Origin: Clostridium sp. CAG:510
GTDB lineage: Bacteria > Bacillota > Clostridia > Lachnospirales > Lachnospiraceae
DNA length: 64,000 bases
Direction of reading: 5' to 3'
Assembly (NCBI GenBank): GCA_000434615.1
Contig: FR880791.1
Span: forward strand, 1 to 64,000
Notes under the pieces: generated by a model
The model's input: the letters and a program-made list of their open reading frames with translations, nothing else
The model's database searches: none
What the model was told of the DNA's origin: nothing
In this document: positions 60,251 through 64,000 of the stretch, in pieces
How the letters are laid out: each line of letters begins with the position of its first letter
Position numbering within the stretch: position 1 is the stretch's first letter
Translations under genes and position numbers: made by a program

Positions 60251-60755
60251 TATTCCCCTGTTTTTCTTCGTTTTTCAGTTTCTCCAACTGTTCATTCAAT
60301 CCCCGTATTTCTTCCGTTGCGCAGTCTATCTCCTTGCACAAATCCCCCATTTTGAAAAAAAGATTGCCCTCTTCCTTCTTCAAGATGAAACAGTTGCAAA
60401 ATACCATCAGCATGTTCTTGAGTTTTGGGATAATCCGTTTTCCGCCATAGTAAATGCCCGGAATTGCTATAAGGTACATAAATCCTACCTCCCTGTTTCC
60501 CGTTGCTCCCCCCTGCAATGTCACTTTTATGCAATACAAAAGCATCAGTACCATGCCGGCTATAAACCCCGCATAAAATAAGGTGGGGACAATTCCCCCT
60601 CTAATCTGTCTGTGGGCTTCCTGCCGCGAATTCGCAATAATCTGACACCGGAAGGTATATTTTTCCAGCCGGTTTTCCAGAACCCGTTTCTGCTGCCTTA
60701 CCATATACAACCGGTCTTTCAGTTCTAATTCCGTCAACATCCCTATATTATTCAA
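60240..60755 (-). CDS. Unknown coiled-coil membrane protein
   Basis: 171 residues. N-terminal coiled coil (ELKDRLYMVRQQKRVLENRLEKY), two membrane helices (about 55-80 and 92-110), then a cytoplasmic C-terminal coiled coil (FFKMGDLCKEIDCATEEIRGLNEQLEKLKNEEKQ). No family recognised. It leads the three-gene run. Confidence 0.65.
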   Translation of the reverse strand: MNNIGMLTELELKDRLYMVRQQKRVLENRLEKYTFRCQIIANSRQEAHRQIRGGIVPTLFYAGFIAGMVLMLLYCIKVTLQGGATGNREVGFMYLIAIPGIYYGGKRIIPKLKNMLMVFCNCFILKKEEGNLFFKMGDLCKEIDCATEEIRGLNEQLEKLKNEEKQGNNGQ

Positions 60756-60792
60756 ATAACCCTTCTCTCCCCATTACTTTCCTGCCCGCATT

Positions 60793-61818
60793 TTACAATA
60801 TTCCGGCAAGCTCCTCCATATCCTCGTCCGTAGTAGACCAGCTTGTCGCAAAACGGACCACGGTCTTATCCTCGCCAATCTTTTCCCAGAAGCTGAATAC
60901 CACCCGCTTAGAAAGCTCTTCCATTTTATCGTTGGGAAGAATTATAAACTGCTGATTGGTGGGGGAGTCTATATAAAACTCATATCCCTTCTCCGCAAAG
61001 AGTTTTTTCAGCTTTTCCGCCATGGAAATTGCATGGCTGCTTATTTTTCCGTATAAATTGTCCGTAAACAGGGTATCAAACTGTATTCCCAGAAGCCTTC
61101 CTTTGGCAAGCATGGCACCGTGCTGTTTTATCTGTGTTTCAAAATGAGCAGGCGCATTGTGCTTCGGGAAAACAACTGCTTCTCCGCACAGAGCTCCCAC
61201 CTTGGTTCCTCCTATGTAGAAAACATCACAGAGCGATGCCAGTTCCGGCAGGGAAATGTTATTTTCAGGACTTGCCAGTCCGTATCCCAGTCTGGCCCCG
61301 TCTATAAATAACGGAATGTCCGCTTTTCGGCACACCTTATAAATGGCTTCCAGCTCTGCCTTACTGTATAGAGTACCGTATTCCGTAGGAAAGGACAGGT
61401 ACACCATTCCCGGAAATACCATGTGCTCATGACTTTCATCCTCATAAAAGCTCTGAATATACCCGGCAACCGTCTTCGCCTCCAGCTTGCCGTTTACCGC
61501 CGGAAGGGCGAGTACCTTATGTCCCGTATATTCAATGGCACCTGCTTCATGCGCATTCACGTGACCGGTGTCTGCGGAAATAACGCCTTCGTAAGGTTTT
61601 AACATTGTGCTGATAATTACCTGATTGGTCTGTGTACCACCCACTAAGAAGTATACCTCTGCCTCCGGGCACTCACAGGCTGCCTTTATTTTCTCTTTGG
61701 CACTTTCACAGTAAATATCCGTGCCGTATCCGGTCAGGGATTCCCTATTGGTCTCCGCCAGTCTTTTTAAGATTGCCGGATGCGCTCCGGCGATATAATC
61801 GCTTGCAAACGAAATCAT
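60793..61818 (-). CDS. Threonine-aldolase-like PLP enzyme (beta-eliminating lyase family)
   Basis: 341 residues from MISFASDYIAGAHPAIL with GGAGACAGGGT upstream. It would cleave L-threonine to glycine and acetaldehyde or act on a related beta-hydroxy amino acid. The PLP lysine is in DVFYIGGTKVGALCGEAVVF (about 195-215). DSPTNQQFIILPN and the C-terminal VVRFATSWSTTDEDMEEL are typical of low-specificity enzymes. Follows the radical SAM gene by 32 bases. Confidence 0.9.
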   Translation of the reverse strand: MISFASDYIAGAHPAILKRLAETNRESLTGYGTDIYCESAKEKIKAACECPEAEVYFLVGGTQTNQVIISTMLKPYEGVISADTGHVNAHEAGAIEYTGHKVLALPAVNGKLEAKTVAGYIQSFYEDESHEHMVFPGMVYLSFPTEYGTLYSKAELEAIYKVCRKADIPLFIDGARLGYGLASPENNISLPELASLCDVFYIGGTKVGALCGEAVVFPKHNAPAHFETQIKQHGAMLAKGRLLGIQFDTLFTDNLYGKISSHAISMAEKLKKLFAEKGYEFYIDSPTNQQFIILPNDKMEELSKRVVFSFWEKIGEDKTVVRFATSWSTTDEDMEELAGIL

Positions 61819-61850
61819 ACCCTGTCTCCTGTCTTCTGTCTTCTTTTTCC

Positions 61851-62723
61851 TTAGTCCCACAGACTTAGCTGCTTGAAATTTTCTTTTTCTTCAAATGCGG
61901 AAAGATACGCAAATATCTGCTCATTGTCATGCATAATACCGTGTTTTTCGCAGGTATCATGAAAGATTTGCATAAGATAGCCGTTATGGGGGCTGTCAAG
62001 CATATACTGATACCCATAGGTGTGTACGTATTTTTCTTTTACTCCCGGAAACGAACGATCCAGTTGTTCGTAAAAATATTCCCGGTTCCCTTCCCGGAGT
62101 GTCACACCCATTCCAAAGCAGATAATTCCCCGCACTTTTGCTTCTATACATATGTTCAGGATGCCAACCAGGTTTTCCTCATTGTCGTTGATAAACGGCA
62201 AAATCGGGGAAAGCCATACAACCGTGGGAATTCCGGCATCCCGGAGAGTTTTCAGTACCTCAAACCGTTCTGCGGTAGTGCTCACATTCGGTTCTATTTT
62301 CCTACATAAATCCTCATCATATGTGGTCAGTGTCATCTGCACCACGCATTTTGTCTTTTCATTTATTTTCTGCAGAAGGTCTAAATCACGCAGAATACGG
62401 TTGGATTTCGTAATCACCGTAAAGCCAAACCCATATTTATCGATAAGCTGCAGCGCCTTTCTCACATTCTGAATCTCTGTTTCCAACGGAATGTACGGGT
62501 CCGTCATGGAACCGGTGCCAATCATGCACTTTTTTCGTTTATGGGACAGACTGTGCTCCAGCAGCTCTATGGCATTTGCCTTTACTTCAATATCCTCAAA
62601 AGCATGCTCCATATGGTAGCATTTGCTTCTGGAATCACAGTAAATGCATCCGTGTGAACAGCCGCGGTACAGGTTCATCCCATTTTTCGCCGATAAAATT
62701 CCTTTTACATTCACATAATGCAT
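61851..62723 (-). CDS. SPL-like radical SAM protein
   Basis: 290 residues with the motif YRGCSHGCIYCDSRS (C-x3-C-x2-C at about residues 22-29). GTGSMTDPYIPLE and the TTYDEDLCRKIEPNVSTTAERFEVLKTL region match the spore-photoproduct-lyase-related Rv2578c-type family, whose substrate is unknown. No C-terminal SPL DNA-binding cysteine is seen. The promoter TTGCCT-N17-TATAAT (62802-62774) lies upstream on the minus strand. Confidence 0.8.
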   Translation of the reverse strand: MHYVNVKGILSAKNGMNLYRGCSHGCIYCDSRSKCYHMEHAFEDIEVKANAIELLEHSLSHKRKKCMIGTGSMTDPYIPLETEIQNVRKALQLIDKYGFGFTVITKSNRILRDLDLLQKINEKTKCVVQMTLTTYDEDLCRKIEPNVSTTAERFEVLKTLRDAGIPTVVWLSPILPFINDNEENLVGILNICIEAKVRGIICFGMGVTLREGNREYFYEQLDRSFPGVKEKYVHTYGYQYMLDSPHNGYLMQIFHDTCEKHGIMHDNEQIFAYLSAFEEKENFKQLSLWD

Positions 62724-62773
62724 CCCGTCACCCCTTGCTGCCCCTGTTATGTATAATTATCATCGTTGCTTCT

Positions 62774-62802
62774 ATTATAAATTCCGACGGGGGATAAGGC
62801 AA
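62774..62802 (-). promoter_or_regulatory. Promoter of the SPL-like gene
   Basis: TTGCCT (62802-62797), 17-base spacer, TATAAT (62779-62774), minus strand. Confidence 0.7.
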
Positions 62803-62824
62803 CTTTATTTTTTATTTTGCATTA

Positions 62825-62853
62825 TTGACAAGTCGTTGATATCTTGCTATATT
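62825..62853 (+). promoter_or_regulatory. Plus-strand promoter pointing into the 3' end of the 62873-63430 gene
   Basis: TTGACA (62825-62830), 17-base spacer, TATATT (62848-62853). A transcript from about 62860 would be antisense to the neighbouring minus-strand gene; no plus-strand ORF follows. ATTGACAAGT here is mirrored by ACTTGTCAAT at 62882-62891. Confidence 0.5.
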
Positions 62854-62872
62854 TTTATCTAAGAAATGGGTT

Positions 62873-63430
62873 TTATACCGTACTTGTCAATATTTGGCAG
62901 TCAGGCGGGGTGCTCGTTTCTTTTTTTATGTTTATCACGTCATACAGGTACTTGCTTCCGTTTTTGTCATGCCGGATAATCATATAGGCATGAAATATAT
63001 TGTACCGCTCTAACTCTCCATCTGCATCATATACAGGCAATCCAAACCGTGATTCATAACGGTACCATCCGTTTGCGGCATCGATTTTATGTTTTTCCTT
63101 TGTATTATGCGTAAACTTTCCCTTTACTGCTATCTCGAGCATTTCTCCTAACCCCTGAGCAGCATTTGCCTTCGCTTTTGCATTACTTCCCTTAAGTGTA
63201 GCTGTATATGCAGAATGTGCATACTCATCCGGCAAGTCTGAACCAATATAAATGACATCGTTTGTCTCTGCTATTGTATAAAATTCTCCCACATATTGTT
63301 TCAGGTATTTTTCTACATCCTCCCACTTTACTGCTCTTTTCCCCTTGAAAATAATATCATTAATTAAAACAATGCTTTTCCCTTCGACATCATGCGTTAT
63401 CTGTACGTTTCTCCTCTGTATGTTGTCCAT
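62873..63430 (-). CDS. Unknown protein, possibly phage-type nuclease-like (BECR-like) module
   Basis: 185 residues, soluble. Conserved-looking pieces: VIYIGSDLPDEYAHSAYTATLKG (about 60-80), KAKANAAQGLGEMLEIAVKGKF, ENKDKHK-like KEKHKIDAANGWYRYESRFGLPVYDADG and YNIFHAYMIIRHDKNGSKYLYDVINIKKETS. The mid-late Lys-His, Arg-Tyr and His-rich pattern resembles proteins seen with phage BECR-type nucleases, though I cannot assign it firmly. It starts 41 bases inside the upstream HTH gene, with AAGGA before the ATG, so the two are coupled. Alternative: host accessory protein with no toxicity. Confidence 0.5.
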   Translation of the reverse strand: MDNIQRRNVQITHDVEGKSIVLINDIIFKGKRAVKWEDVEKYLKQYVGEFYTIAETNDVIYIGSDLPDEYAHSAYTATLKGSNAKAKANAAQGLGEMLEIAVKGKFTHNTKEKHKIDAANGWYRYESRFGLPVYDADGELERYNIFHAYMIIRHDKNGSKYLYDVINIKKETSTPPDCQILTSTV

Positions 63431-63713
63431 CCGTTCCTTTTCTTTCCCCTATTTTTCTTATTTCTTCGTAATAAGCCTTATAACGATATGCCGTCCTCCG
63501 GCTGATATCTCCTATATTTACAATTTCCATAATGGTCATTCCGGCTTCATATTTGGCTTCAAAATCGTGGTAGGAATTCATCCATAATTCATCATGTTTT
63601 TTTCTTCCTCCATATTTTTTTGCTTGATATTCTTGAATTTCTGCCTTTAACTCCGCATTTTCTTTTTCCAATTCTTCTATTTTTCTAAGTGCATCCCACA
63701 AATCATTAAACAT
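63390..63713 (-). CDS. Coiled-coil and helix-turn-helix protein
   Basis: 107 residues from MFNDLWDALRKIEELE, with AAGGGG before the ATG; the longer reading starts six codons earlier. Residues 1-35 form a coiled coil (KIEELEKENAELKAEIQEYQ). Residues 60-90 read MTIMEIVNIGDISRRTAYRYKAYYEEI, a resolvase-type HTH. With the following gene it forms a two-gene module resembling a regulator-effector or antitoxin-toxin pair. Its promoter carries a duplicated 14-mer. Confidence 0.6.
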   Translation of the reverse strand: MFNDLWDALRKIEELEKENAELKAEIQEYQAKKYGGRKKHDELWMNSYHDFEAKYEAGMTIMEIVNIGDISRRTAYRYKAYYEEIRKIGERKGTDGQHTEEKRTDNA

Positions 63714-63741
63714 ATTTCCCCTTACCTCCATTTAGTGCCAT

Positions 63742-63800
63742 ATATATTTTTGTCATAATTATAGTATAACAAAAGGAGGAGTGTCAATATATTTTTGTCA
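63742..63800 (-). promoter_or_regulatory. Promoter of the HTH gene with a 14-bp direct repeat
   Basis: TTGACA (63787-63782), 18 bases, TATAAT (63763-63758) on the minus strand. The 14-mer ATATATTTTTGTCA occurs at 63742-63755 and 63787-63800, 45 bp apart, flanking the promoter. Confidence 0.65.
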
Positions 63801-63811
63801 CTCCTCCTTTT
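63771..63811 (-). terminator. Terminator of the gene at the right edge
   Basis: A perfect 13-bp stem (63771-63783 AAAAGGAGGAGTG with 63799-63811), ending in a T-run on the minus strand, just behind the stop at 63825. Confidence 0.8.
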
Positions 63812-63824
63812 ATGGACAAAATAC

Positions 63825-64000
63825 TTATTTTTTCTTATAAGTTTTTCCGTACACAAAAATCATAACCGCCACACAAAGTACCATGAAGGCTGCCACGTAG
63901 ATTATCATGGAGCTCATACCGTAGTTTTGTCCAAACAGGCTGGCATCAAAGGAAAATGTTTCTTTGATACTTTCCACGAACATTCCGTTGTCCAGTCCGC
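63825..64000 (-). CDS. C-terminus of a membrane protein, partial
   Basis: The last 58 codons of a gene continuing to the right. Visible sequence: GLDNGMFVESIKETFSF..., then a membrane helix (MIIYVAAFMVLCVAVMIFV) and a basic tail YGKTYKKK before the stop. Consistent with the last helix of a transporter such as an MFS or ABC permease; no further assignment possible from the fragment. Confidence 0.75.
   Translation of the reverse strand, partial: GLDNGMFVESIKETFSFDASLFGQNYGMSSMIIYVAAFMVLCVAVMIFVYGKTYKKK

Overview
The window looks like a chromosomal segment of an anaerobic, gut-type Clostridia, most probably Lachnospiraceae. This is inferred from gene content and style, not from a database match. 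The signs are a Met T-box leader before metG, a large Firmicutes-type SRP RNA behind tadA, the dnaX-ybaB-recR block, a DtxR-controlled feo operon, S-adenosylmethionine radical enzymes, and TTGACA-N17-TATAAT-type promoters throughout. Most of the sequence is ordinary housekeeping or accessory metabolism of moderate GC. One clearly AT-rich insertion lies at about 29.9-34.2 kb.

Layout. 0-5.4 kb: tandem promoters leave the window to the left (possibly an rRNA operon), followed by a hybrid histidine kinase, CvpA, a DUF5711-like protein and a LysM protein, all on the minus strand. 5.4-10.3 kb: a probable operon pfk-dnaX-ybaB-recR-galM closed by a strong terminator. 10.3-15.5 kb: tRNA-Ser(CGA), mnmA, then a LysR regulator with a methionine-type ABC importer (metQ, metN, metI). 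15.5-22.4 kb: an iron block with a DtxR-family repressor, feoA-feoA-feoB, a 56-residue Cys-rich membrane protein and a MacB-like ABC pair. Three copies of one palindrome (GTTAG-N6-CTAAC) link the feo operon and the ABC pair. 22.5-29.7 kb: a secreted protein of unknown function, cysK with a palindromic operator, a MATE exporter, two radical SAM enzymes, tadA, SRP RNA and a Lachnospiraceae-type hypothetical.

29.8-34.2 kb is the accessory island. It holds a candidate small RNA, a small ORF, a restriction-modification cluster (endonuclease, D12 adenine methylase, a DUF3883 nuclease-like protein and an excisionase-like HTH protein), the C-terminal remnant of a tyrosine integrase and a decayed Abi_2-like gene.

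34.2-47.2 kb: a PucR-type regulator, an MsmK-like sugar-ABC ATPase, a diguanylate cyclase, YesL, an acetyltransferase, a lysophospholipase-like hydrolase, metG with its T-box, an ABC-2 exporter, and a CPBP protease/XRE/DUF3169 operon whose promoter carries two identical operators 31 bp apart. 47.3-55.1 kb: a GH26-like glycosidase divergent from a GH32 fructosidase, then a 1561-residue secreted papain-like protease with Ig-like and InlB-type repeats. 55.2-58.4 kb: DegV, PAP2-like and DegV genes divergent from a TetR regulator, with a 21-bp operator between them. 58.4-64 kb: an HD hydrolase, three linked unknown membrane or tail-anchored proteins, a threonine-aldolase-like enzyme, an SPL-type radical SAM protein, a two-gene HTH plus unknown module, and the C-terminus of a membrane protein at the right edge.

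The most promising leads are the AT-rich restriction island with its orphan small RNA and dead integrase, the GTTAG-N6-CTAAC iron regulon, the TetR-DegV-PAP2 lipid-type cluster, the tandem XRE operators, and the right-edge module with an antisense promoter. All functional calls come from reading motifs; no search was run.
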